Both the position numbers and the translations under genes were made by a program. This document shows, piece by piece, positions 27,097 to 33,992 of a stretch of DNA of 64,000 nt. The DNA lies in contig QULQ01000003.1 in NCBI GenBank assembly GCA_003490145.1, forward strand, positions 62,001 through 126,000, written 5' to 3'. The notes under the pieces were generated by a model. That model ran no database searches, was not told where the DNA came from, and was given only the letters and a program-made list of their open reading frames with translations. Each line of letters begins with the position of its first letter. The stretch's first letter is position 1. The stretch comes from Lachnospiraceae bacterium OM04-12BH. GTDB lineage: Bacteria > Bacillota > Clostridia > Lachnospirales > Lachnospiraceae.

Positions 27097-27453
27097 ATGG
27101 AATATAGCAAAGCATTTCTTATAGGTGGAGGGATCTGTGCCCTTGTGCAGATCCTGATGGAAAAAACAAAGCTGATGCCGGGAAGGATCATGGTGCTGCT
27201 GGTATGTCTTGGAGCAGTCCTTTCCTTTTTTGGCATTTATGATCCCTTTGTGGAATTTGCCGGTGCCGGGGCATCGGTTCCGCTTCTTGGGTTTGGACAC
27301 GTTCTGATGAAAGGAGTAAAGGAAGCCATAGGTGAAGACGGGATCATGGGATTATTTACAGGGGGCTTCCGGGCCGGAGCAGCAGGCTGCAGTGCAGCAT
27401 TGATCTTCGGGTATCTGGCAAGTCTCATTTTTAAACCGAAAATGAAAAAATAA
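27097..27453 (+). CDS. spoVAE: Stage V sporulation protein AE (SpoVAEb-type)
   Basis: The 118-residue hydrophobic protein has three to four membrane segments and the core VEFAGAGASVPLLGFGHVL, homologous to the matching core of SpoVAC (VKFGGAGALVPITGF). It belongs to the dipicolinate channel. The start at 27097 follows GAAAGGA; the frame reading back to 27016 is unlikely coding. Its neighbours are a DMT permease and aminopeptidase P, so it is separated from spoVAC and spoVAD. A SpoVAEa or SpoVAF gene is not seen nearby. Confidence 0.93.
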   Translation: MEYSKAFLIGGGICALVQILMEKTKLMPGRIMVLLVCLGAVLSFFGIYDPFVEFAGAGASVPLLGFGHVLMKGVKEAIGEDGIMGLFTGGFRAGAAGCSAALIFGYLASLIFKPKMKK

Positions 27454-27472
27454 GACAGGGAGGCAGCTACAC

Positions 27473-29269
27473 ATGATAAAGGAAAGGCTTGGGAAACTTA
27501 GAGAAGTGATGAAACAGGAAGGCGTGCAGTGCCTTGTGATCCCAACCTCAGACTATCACAATAGTGAGTATGTCAGTGATTATTTTATGGCAAGAAGGTA
27601 TTTCAGCGGATTTACCGGATCCGCAGGGACACTGGTGGTGGCAGAGGATCAGGCAGCACTTTTTACGGATGGACGCTATTTTATCCAGGCAGCCAGAGAG
27701 CTTTCTGGCAGTGATATCACACTGATGAAAATGGGAGAGCCTGGTGTGCCTGAGGTGAAGGACTATATAAAAGAAATCCTGAAAAAAGGGCAGAAGCTTG
27801 GCTTTGACGGCAGAGTGGTCACAGCCGGAGAGGGAGAAGCGTACGAAAAGCTTGCAGAGGCTGCAGAAGGACAGACTGTGTATGACAAAGATTTCTGCGG
27901 CATGGCATGGGAAGGAAGGCCGCAGCTTGCCTTTACCTCTGTATATCAGCTTTCTGAAGCCTATAGCGGAGAGCCCTGCGAGAGCAAGCTTGCAAGACTT
28001 CGTGAAAAAATGAAGGAGAAGGGAGCAGAGATCCATTATCTGACCACGCTGGATGATATTGCATGGCTGTTTAACCTTCGTGCGGATGACGTGGAAAGCT
28101 GCCCTGTGCTCCTTTCCTATGCAGCGGTTACAGAAACAGAAAGCTATCTGTTTGCCGGAGAGGAGGCATTTTCGGAGGAGATCAGGGAATATCTTACGAA
28201 GAACCATATTATCCTAAGGCCTTATGACAGCTTTTATGATTTTGTGGCAGCAAGAGGAAAGGAAAATAAGGAAGAGAAGATCCTTGTGTGCAAGAACCGG
28301 ATCAATTACCGTCTGCTAAAGGAGCTCCCTGGGGAGAGGCTGATCGACAGTGCAAATCCTACTACGAGGATGAAGGCCGTTAAGAATGAAACGGAGCAGG
28401 AAAATCTCAGGAAGGCACACCTGATGGATGGCATTGCCGTGACCCGTTTTATGTACTGGCTGAAGAAGAACGTCGGGAAGACCCCAATGGATGAGATCAG
28501 TGTGGCAGAGCATCTTAAAAGCCTGCGGGCACAGAATCCTTCCTTTATAGAGCCGAGCTTTGAGACTATCAGCGCTTACGGAGACAATGGTGCGATCATT
28601 CATTACAGCGCAAAGAAGGGTGCCTGCAGTACGATCCAGGCGAAAGGCATGCTCATGGTAGACAGTGGCGGTCATTATTATGAAGGAACGACAGACATTA
28701 CAAGGACCTTTATCCTGGGAGAGATCACAGAGGAAATGCGTCAGCACTTTACACTGGTAGCAAGGGCGGTCATGCGCCTGAAGAGCCTCCGGTTTCTGAA
28801 GGGCTGCAGGGGCACCAATCTGGATCTGGCAGCCAGGGAGGTTTTCTGGCAGCAGGGACTGGATTATAAACACGGAACCGGTCACGGGGTAGGTTATCTT
28901 CTGAATGTCCATGAAGGACCAAACAGCTTCCGGTATAAGGAGCTTCCCGGCAGTGATAATGACTGGGAGTTTGAAGAGGGAATGGTGACGACAGATGAAC
29001 CCGGTATTTATATAGAAGGAAGCCATGGCATCCGTACGGAAAATGAGCTGCTCTGCCGGAAGGGTGAGCAGAACGGATATGGTCAATTCATGCACTTTGA
29101 GGATCTGACCTATGTGCCCATTGACCTTGACGGTATCGATCCTGCGGCTATGGAAGAAAGTGAAAAGAAAACACTGAATGCATACCATAAATCAGTATAT
29201 GAGAAGCTGTCTCCTTATTTTGAAGGGGAAGAGCTGGAATTCCTGAAGAAGGCAACAAGGGAAATCTGA
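27473..29269 (+). CDS. pepP: Xaa-Pro aminopeptidase (M24 family)
   Basis: This cytoplasmic metalloenzyme (598 residues) removes N-terminal residues before proline. It has the long form with two creatinase-like N-terminal domains (about 1-300) and the pita-bread catalytic domain (about 305-540). Metal ligands are the aspartates in MVDSGGHYYEGTTDITRTF, the histidine in GTGHGVGY and the glutamates in TDEPGIYIEGSHGIRTENE. GGGAGG precedes ATG 27473, and spoVAE ends 20 bases upstream. The 150-base gap after it holds a TTGACG (29314-29319) without a clear -10, possibly part of the next promoter. Confidence 0.95.
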   Translation: MIKERLGKLREVMKQEGVQCLVIPTSDYHNSEYVSDYFMARRYFSGFTGSAGTLVVAEDQAALFTDGRYFIQAARELSGSDITLMKMGEPGVPEVKDYIKEILKKGQKLGFDGRVVTAGEGEAYEKLAEAAEGQTVYDKDFCGMAWEGRPQLAFTSVYQLSEAYSGEPCESKLARLREKMKEKGAEIHYLTTLDDIAWLFNLRADDVESCPVLLSYAAVTETESYLFAGEEAFSEEIREYLTKNHIILRPYDSFYDFVAARGKENKEEKILVCKNRINYRLLKELPGERLIDSANPTTRMKAVKNETEQENLRKAHLMDGIAVTRFMYWLKKNVGKTPMDEISVAEHLKSLRAQNPSFIEPSFETISAYGDNGAIIHYSAKKGACSTIQAKGMLMVDSGGHYYEGTTDITRTFILGEITEEMRQHFTLVARAVMRLKSLRFLKGCRGTNLDLAAREVFWQQGLDYKHGTGHGVGYLLNVHEGPNSFRYKELPGSDNDWEFEEGMVTTDEPGIYIEGSHGIRTENELLCRKGEQNGYGQFMHFEDLTYVPIDLDGIDPAAMEESEKKTLNAYHKSVYEKLSPYFEGEELEFLKKATREI

Positions 29270-29419
29270 TCCGAACGGAGGATGGAAGCGCCGGAGGAAA
29301 GAAATCAGATCTTTGCTTGACGGATATCTCTTTTTTTGATAAGGTTGTATCTAAAGGATTTTTCGGGGAACGGGATTCATACTCCGGGAAATCAGTAAAT
29401 ACATACGGAGGAGATTGAG

Positions 29420-30763
29420 ATGAGTAAAGCAAATGTAACTGTCGGAGATTCAGGTATCTTCGATGCAAAGCAGCTTGGCGTTCCCAAAATGCTGATTCTT
29501 GGTGTACAGCATATGTTCGCAATGTTTGGAGCAACAGTTATCGTACCCGCACTGACAGGTTTGGATGTTTCCACTACACTGTTATTCGCAGGACTCGGTA
29601 CACTGTTGTTCCATTTTTTAGCTAAAGGAAAGGTACCTGCATTCCTGGGATCCTCCTTTGCCTTTATCGCAGGCTATGCAGCGATTGCCCCTAACGGAGA
29701 GAAGGAGCTTCTCCCTTACGCCTGCTTTGGTGTTGCCTGTTCCGCTGTCCTGTATCTGATCCTGGCAGCACTGATCAAGGCCTTTGGAACCTCCAAGGTT
29801 ATGAAATTCTTCCCACCTATTGTAACTGGACCTATTATCATTGCCATTGGTCTGAACCTCTCCCAGTCAGCGATCAATAACTGTGCAGCTAACTGGTGGA
29901 TTGCAGTACTTGCCATTGTAGTGGTCATCGCCTGCAATATCTGGGGGAAGGGCATGATCAGGATCATTCCCATTATCATGGGTGTTGTCGTATCCTATGC
30001 AGCCGCAGCCGTAACCGGAAATGTAGATTTCACACCGGTAAAGGAAGCAGCATGGATCGGTTTACCGATTCACTATGAAAGCACAGTATTCTCTGTTTTA
30101 AAGGGCGGAGATACTTCCCTGCTGATCACAGCAGCCATTACCATCATGCCGATCGCACTGGCTACCATGGTAGAGCATATCGGTGATATGTCTGCGATCT
30201 CATCAACCGTAGGCAAAAATTATATCAAGGATCCCGGACTTCACAGAACCCTTCTTGGAGATGGTCTTGCAACCATGCTGGCTTCCCTGTTCGGAGCACC
30301 AGCCAATACAACCTATGGCGAAAATACCGGTGTACTTTCCCTGACAAAGGTTTACGATCCCGCAGTGATCAGGATCGCTGCTGTGCTTGCCATTCTCTTC
30401 TCCTTCTCACCGAAGATCGAGGCAGTCATTTCCTGTATGCCGACAGCAACACTGGGCGGTGTTTCCCTGGTACTTTATGGTATGATCTCTGCAGTCGGTG
30501 TCCGTAACGTAGTTGAGAATCAGGTAGATTTCACAAAGAGCCGTAACGTGATCATCGCTGCTCTGATCCTGGTGCTTTCCATTGGTATCAACTTCAGTGC
30601 AGCAGGAGCGATCTCCTTTAGCATCGGTGCAGTCACAGTAAACCTTTCCGGTCTTGCTGTAGGTGCCCTGACAGGTATCATCCTGAATGCAGTCCTTCCG
30701 GGTAAGGATTACAAGTTTGATGACGACGAGCCCTCTGATACCGGTGTAAACTTCGAGGTATAA
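29420..30763 (+). CDS. Uracil/xanthine permease (NCS2 family)
   Basis: The 447-residue protein has 13-14 hydrophobic segments and the NCS2 signatures LGVPKMLILGVQHMFAMFGA, GSSFAFI, the conserved FPPIVTGPIII and the catalytic TTYGENTGV region with SLTKV following. It takes up uracil or related bases with protons; xanthine specificity cannot be excluded. AGGAG precedes ATG 29420. No guanine or preQ1 aptamer is visible upstream. The terminator that once followed the gene is interrupted by the 2.3-kb insertion starting at 30794. Confidence 0.93.
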   Translation: MSKANVTVGDSGIFDAKQLGVPKMLILGVQHMFAMFGATVIVPALTGLDVSTTLLFAGLGTLLFHFLAKGKVPAFLGSSFAFIAGYAAIAPNGEKELLPYACFGVACSAVLYLILAALIKAFGTSKVMKFFPPIVTGPIIIAIGLNLSQSAINNCAANWWIAVLAIVVVIACNIWGKGMIRIIPIIMGVVVSYAAAAVTGNVDFTPVKEAAWIGLPIHYESTVFSVLKGGDTSLLITAAITIMPIALATMVEHIGDMSAISSTVGKNYIKDPGLHRTLLGDGLATMLASLFGAPANTTYGENTGVLSLTKVYDPAVIRIAAVLAILFSFSPKIEAVISCMPTATLGGVSLVLYGMISAVGVRNVVENQVDFTKSRNVIIAALILVLSIGINFSAAGAISFSIGAVTVNLSGLAVGALTGIILNAVLPGKDYKFDDDEPSDTGVNFEV

Positions 30764-30777
30764 GAAGCGGATACAGA

Positions 30778-30793
30778 CAAAAAAGCCTTCCTT
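30778..30793 (+). other. Left half of the interrupted permease terminator (attL side)
   Basis: CAAAAAAGCCTTCC followed by TT. The matching arm GGAAGGCTGTTTTTGT lies 2.3 kb away at 33102-33117. Joined, they form a seven- to eight-base stem with loop TTTTCC and a U-run. Confidence 0.75.
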
Positions 30794-30816
30794 AGGCGGT
30801 ACAAATTAGGGATTTT
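30794..30816 (+). repeat. Left inverted end of the element (putative attP half site)
   Basis: Begins AGGCGGTACAAATTAGGG and ends ATTTT. Its reverse complement agrees with 33074-33096 at 19 of 23 positions, with the mismatches in the middle. Confidence 0.75.
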
Positions 30817-30832
30817 ATATCTTTAAGAAAAT

Positions 30833-30875
30833 CGGCATAGTTTAGTGATTACGATTACTGGACTATGCCGTTTTT
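30833..30875. terminator. Terminator hairpin of the recombinase remnant, working both ways
   Basis: CGGCATAGT (30833-30841) and ACTATGCCG (30862-30870) pair perfectly, with TTTTT on the plus side and ATTTTCTT on the minus side. It probably replaces the split terminator for the permease transcript. Confidence 0.75.
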
Positions 30876-31038
30876 ATTGATGTGATGTCGGTGTTTGAAA
30901 TTCGCCGATACAATTCCAGATGATTTTGATTTTTTGAACTCTATGACCATCCACACGTTCTGCCTTGTACACGATAATCTTTTCTACAAACTCTCTGATA
31001 ATCTCTGCGTCAAGCTCCTGAACGCTCATATCGTTGTT
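30874..31038 (-). pseudogene. C-terminal remnant of a large serine recombinase (DUF4368-type end)
   Basis: On the minus strand a 54-codon frame ends at 30874. It contains DAEIIREFVEKIIVYKAE and KIKIIWNCIGEF, which is the typical end (DUF4368) of Tn4451/TnpX-type large serine recombinases of Clostridia. An in-frame stop lies directly before it (31039-31041), and no catalytic serine domain follows in any frame, so nearly all of the gene is lost. Its position at the extreme end of the element is where such recombinases normally lie. Confidence 0.7.
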
Positions 31039-31080
31039 TTATCCATCACCATAATCAATTGCTTTCGTAAAAATTGGAGA

Positions 31081-31120
31081 AAAAAACACCGGAACTCTGA
31101 TTGACTCGGATTTCCGATGT
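31081..31120 (-). terminator. Minus-strand hairpin terminator inside the element
   Basis: Read on the minus strand, ACATCGGAA pairs with TTCCGGTGT (one G-U pair), followed by TTTTTT. No intact gene lies upstream of it on that strand, so it is a leftover of deleted DNA. Confidence 0.5.
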
Positions 31121-31169
31121 TTGACTCTGATTGACTCAATATTTGTCTATTATTCACTTTGATTGACTA
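31094..31169 (+). repeat. Three spaced copies of a 14-base repeat
   Basis: ACTCTGATTGACTC at 31094-31107 and 31124-31137, and ACTTTGATTGACTA at 31156-31169, about 30 bases apart. Meaning unknown; it may be a protein-binding array or duplication scar. The rest of 31038-31300 shows no coding signal. Confidence 0.6.
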
Positions 31170-31308
31170 TGACTCCATGGCGATGGAGCGGAGCCTCCGT
31201 AGAAGGATTTTCATTAACTACACCATAACTTTAGCACAGACAGATATAGAAGTTAATATAAAATCTCACATAATGTTATAGAAAATGATAAAATTATGTA
31301 AAAAGCAG

Positions 31309-31337
31309 TTTTATTTTCTCACTTTTTGTGCTATTAT
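31309..31337 (+). promoter_or_regulatory. Promoter for the XRE regulator
   Basis: TTTTAT (31309-31314), 17 bases, TATTAT (31332-31337) with TGC before the -10. Confidence 0.4.
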
Positions 31338-31373
31338 ATTCTTTGTGTTTTATGTGATTATAGGAGAAATGAC

Positions 31374-31790
31374 ATGTTTGGAACACGATTAAAAGAATTA
31401 CGTAAGAAAAATGGATATACACAGGTTACTTTAGCGGAAAAATTAGGAGTTTCCAAAGGCACTATCGCTATGTGGGAAGTAGGTAAGAGGAAGCCTGATT
31501 TTGAAACGCTTTGTACACTATCGGAACTATTTGATGTTCGGACGGATTATATATTAGGGCAATCGGATGATGCTTCTTCTGCTACACTATCAGCGGAAGC
31601 TATTGAAAAATTAGGAAAATGGTCAACAGAGGATGAATTGATGGATCTTATTAAGCTCTATCTTTCAATAGATGATTATGGTAAGCAGACTGTGGATTAT
31701 TTAATAAAAACCGAAGCCGAAAGGTGCAGAAATCAGGGAACATCTGAGGATGTAAGTGGAATAGATATTATGGTCACTTTCAGGTCATAA
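31374..31790 (+). CDS. XRE-family (cI-like) transcriptional regulator
   Basis: The 138-residue protein begins with a phage-repressor-type helix-turn-helix: LKELRKKNGYTQVTLAEKLG, then VSKGTIAMWEVGKRKPD, residues about 6-60. The C-terminal half is short and acidic, without a peptidase motif. ATG 31374 is chosen because AGGAG lies just upstream. It lies 151 bases before the RhuM-family gene, which it may control; the palindrome GATAG-ACAC-CTATC (31888-31901) between them is a possible operator. Its low GC sets it apart from genes outside the element. Confidence 0.88.
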   Translation: MFGTRLKELRKKNGYTQVTLAEKLGVSKGTIAMWEVGKRKPDFETLCTLSELFDVRTDYILGQSDDASSATLSAEAIEKLGKWSTEDELMDLIKLYLSIDDYGKQTVDYLIKTEAERCRNQGTSEDVSGIDIMVTFRS

Positions 31791-31887
31791 CCCCCCCTAT
31801 TGCATTTTGCGATTTTGCACACGATGGGGAACGGCGGTTCTACGCTAACTATATATAGGATTAGATGATTTTTACAATGAAGTAATA

Positions 31888-31901
31888 GATAGACACCTAT
31901 C
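31888..31901 (+). promoter_or_regulatory. Small palindrome before the RhuM gene
   Basis: GATAG, four bases, CTATC. Candidate binding site of the XRE regulator. The preceding stretch (31791-31860) holds C7 and GGCGGTTCTAC, which repeats part of the element's right end. Confidence 0.3.
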
Positions 31902-31941
31902 AAATACTTTTGAATAGTTTTTTTGAAAGGAACTACATCGT

Positions 31942-32946
31942 ATGGAACAAAAACATGATATCGTCCTCTATCAGATAGATGATACCAATGTCTGTGTCAG
32001 TGTATATTTTGAAAATGAGACATTCTGGCTTACCACAAAGGCTATGGCTGAGCTGTTTGGTGTCAAGTCTCAGGCTATCACAAAGCACTTGGGAAATATC
32101 TATGAAGAGGAAGAATTAACCCGTGAGGCAACTTGTTCCAAAAAGGAACAAGTTCAAATTGAAGGTGGTCGTGAGGTAAAACGTAATCTTGATTTCTATA
32201 ATCTTGATGCAATTATTGCCGTAGGCTACCGTGTAAATTCAAAAAAAGCGACTAAATTCCGCCAGTGGGCTACCAAAACACTGAAAGAATATATTACAAA
32301 GGGCTTTGTGCTCAATGATGATATGCTCAAGAACGGAAAACCTTTTGGCAAAGATTACTTTGACGAATTGCTGGAGCGTATCCGTGAAATCCGTGCCAGC
32401 GAGCGCAGAGCTTATCAGAAAATCACAGATGTATTTGAACAGTGCAGCTATGATTATGATAAGAATAGCGAAACCACAAGAGCCTTTTATGCATTTGTGC
32501 AGAATAAGCTTCATTTCGCCGTTACCGGTCAGACTGCTGCTGAGCTGATATTTGACCGCGCCGATGCAGAAAAGCCTACTATGGGACTAACCACATGGAA
32601 GGATGCTCCGGATGGCAAGATATTAAAAAGAGATATTGTTGTTGCCAAGAATTATCTCAATGAGAAGGAAATGTCCCGCTTAAACAGGCTTGTTACAATG
32701 TTCATTGATTATGCTGAGCTTATGGCTGAGGATGAGATTCTCATGAGCATGCAGGACTGGGTAGATCAGACCAATCAATTTTTAAGCAACAACAGGCGTA
32801 AGGTTCTTGAGGGTAAAGGAAGAATATCCCATGAGCAGGCTATCGAAAAGGCTGCAAAGGAATATGGTATCTTCCGTGTGCGTCAGGATCAGGAATATGT
32901 ATCAGAATTTGATAAACAAACCGAAAAATATTTCAAGGGTGAATAG
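31942..32946 (+). CDS. rhuM: RhuM family protein (virulence/defence-associated)
   Basis: The 334-residue protein has the RhuM layout. The N-terminal KilA-N/Bro-like region (residues about 20-115) shows FWLTTKAMAELFGVKSQAI, NLDFYNLDAIIAVGYRV and FRQWATKTLKEYITKGF; the C-terminal half carries the Fic/Doc-unrelated RhuM domain with SERRAYQKITDVF and LTTWKDAPDG. Function is not established; relatives cluster with restriction-modification genes and on genomic islands. GAAAGG precedes ATG 31942. It is the main cargo of the 2.3-kb element. A DNA- or RNA-binding role is likely from the N-terminal domain. Confidence 0.88.
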   Translation: MEQKHDIVLYQIDDTNVCVSVYFENETFWLTTKAMAELFGVKSQAITKHLGNIYEEEELTREATCSKKEQVQIEGGREVKRNLDFYNLDAIIAVGYRVNSKKATKFRQWATKTLKEYITKGFVLNDDMLKNGKPFGKDYFDELLERIREIRASERRAYQKITDVFEQCSYDYDKNSETTRAFYAFVQNKLHFAVTGQTAAELIFDRADAEKPTMGLTTWKDAPDGKILKRDIVVAKNYLNEKEMSRLNRLVTMFIDYAELMAEDEILMSMQDWVDQTNQFLSNNRRKVLEGKGRISHEQAIEKAAKEYGIFRVRQDQEYVSEFDKQTEKYFKGE

Positions 32947-32950
32947 TAAA

Positions 32951-32987
32951 CAGCCGAGGTGGTAACCTTTCGTTACTGCCTCGGCTG
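32951..32987 (+). terminator. Strong hairpin behind the RhuM gene
   Basis: CAGCCGAGG (32951-32959) pairs with CCTCGGCTG (32979-32987), with a second inner stem GTAAC/GTTAC. It lacks a U-run, so it may stabilise RNA or stop transcription only partly. Confidence 0.5.
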
Positions 32988-33073
32988 CAATTCTTAGCTG
33001 CCATAGTGCTACCTCCGATTTAGATTTTCTTTGCTTCATACCGCTTGAAAACGTCATTTACAAATATTCTCTA

Positions 33074-33096
33074 AAAATCCCTTAGTAGAACCGCCT
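33074..33096 (-). repeat. Right inverted end of the element (putative attP half site)
   Basis: Read on the minus strand it starts AGGCGGTTCTACTAAGGG and ends ATTTT, matching the left end at 19 of 23 positions. Confidence 0.75.
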
Positions 33097-33097
33097 T

Positions 33098-33117
33098 TTC
33101 CGGAAGGCTGTTTTTGT
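33098..33117 (+). other. Right half of the interrupted terminator (attR side)
   Basis: TTCCGGAAGGCTGTTTTTGT completes the split stem described at 30778. Downstream, TAGAAT (33121-33126) could be the -10 of the HAD-addBA transcript. Confidence 0.7.
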
Positions 33118-33161
33118 GTTAGAATAGGGAACAGCAGATTACATACAGAAAGAGGCAGATT

Positions 33162-33977
33162 ATGAAACAATTACCGGAAGTAAACCAGGATATCAGGAGC
33201 AGGCTGAAGGATATTACCTGCTTTGCCCTAGATATGGATGGAACCGTTTATCTTGGCACGAAATGGATCGAGGGTGCCGTGGACTTTTTGAAGGCAGTGG
33301 AGAAGGCTGGAAAGCAGTATATCTTCCTGACCAATAATTCCTCCAAGGGGCCTGAAAACTATGTGGAGAAGCTGGCAGCCATGGGACTTATTGTGACAAA
33401 GGACAGGATCGTGACCTCAGGACAGGCGACAATTTCCTATCTGAAGAAGCATTATCCGGGAAAAAGGGTGTATCTTCTTGGAAACGATCTTCTGCAAAGG
33501 GAATTTCAGGAGGAAGGGATCCTTCTTGCAGAAAATGATCCGGAGGTGGTCGTGACAGGCTTTGATACCTCACTGACCTATGAAAAGCTGTGCAGGGTCT
33601 GTGATCATGTCAGGGCAGGGCTTCCTTATATTGCAACCCATCCAGATTACAATTGTCCTACGGAGGATGGCTTTATCCCGGATATCGGCTCTTTTCATGA
33701 ACTGATCCATGCATCGGCGTTCCGCTACCCTGATCATGTGGTAGGCAAGCCCAGTGGGGATATTATGGACTATCTGGCCGGGCGCGCAGGAACCTCCAGG
33801 GCAGAAACAGCTATGGTGGGGGATCGTTTATATACGGATGTGGCAGCAGGTGTCAATAACGGTTATACCGGGATACTGGTGCTGAGCGGTGAGGCAACAT
33901 TGGCAGATGCAGAAGAAGCTGAGGTCACACCGGATCTGATCTTTACCTCGGTGAAGGAGATGATCCCTTTTTTATAG
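33162..33977 (+). CDS. HAD-superfamily hydrolase (NagD-like)
   Basis: The 271-residue enzyme belongs to the HAD type IIA group: nucleophile motif FALDMDGTVYLG, second motif FLTNNSSKGPENY, the lysine in GKPSGDIMD and the terminal aspartates in VGDRLYTDVAAG. Members dephosphorylate small phosphorylated metabolites such as nucleotides, sugar phosphates or glycerol phosphate. It starts at ATG 33162 and is followed 15 bases later by addB, so the three genes probably form one operon. Confidence 0.93.
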   Translation: MKQLPEVNQDIRSRLKDITCFALDMDGTVYLGTKWIEGAVDFLKAVEKAGKQYIFLTNNSSKGPENYVEKLAAMGLIVTKDRIVTSGQATISYLKKHYPGKRVYLLGNDLLQREFQEEGILLAENDPEVVVTGFDTSLTYEKLCRVCDHVRAGLPYIATHPDYNCPTEDGFIPDIGSFHELIHASAFRYPDHVVGKPSGDIMDYLAGRAGTSRAETAMVGDRLYTDVAAGVNNGYTGILVLSGEATLADAEEAEVTPDLIFTSVKEMIPFL

Positions 33978-33992
33978 AAAGGTGCAGAAAAA

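Larger units (their letters stand above)
30794..33097. mobile_element. 2.3-kb degenerate serine-recombinase element carrying XRE and RhuM genes
   Basis: The element is bounded by 23-base imperfect inverted ends (30794-30816 and 33074-33096, 19 of 23 identical) and CCTT on both sides (30790-30793, 33094-33097). Such ends match the two half sites of an attP for a large serine recombinase rather than an IS, since no transposase is present. Inside, a 54-codon remnant of the recombinase end is followed by an XRE regulator and a RhuM-family protein. The DNA appears more AT-rich than its surroundings. It lies in the loop of the terminator after the uracil permease. The recombinase is truncated, so the element cannot move by itself. 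Confidence 0.75.

Noticed and set aside
28316..29188. 290-codon minus-strand frame inside the aminopeptidase gene
   Set aside because: The plus-strand gene shows all metal ligands; the opposite frame is Cys/His-rich shadow sequence.
29270..29419. Guanine or preQ1 riboswitch before the uracil/xanthine permease
   Set aside because: No purine aptamer core was found; only a weak inverted repeat (ATCTGAT/ATCAGAT).
30833..30875. Native terminator of the uracil permease
   Set aside because: It lies inside the inserted element and behind the recombinase remnant; the native terminator is the split one at 30778 and 33098.
30794..33097. Reading the inverted ends as an IS element
   Set aside because: No DDE or HUH transposase is present, no clear longer target duplication occurs, and a serine-recombinase end remnant sits at one border.
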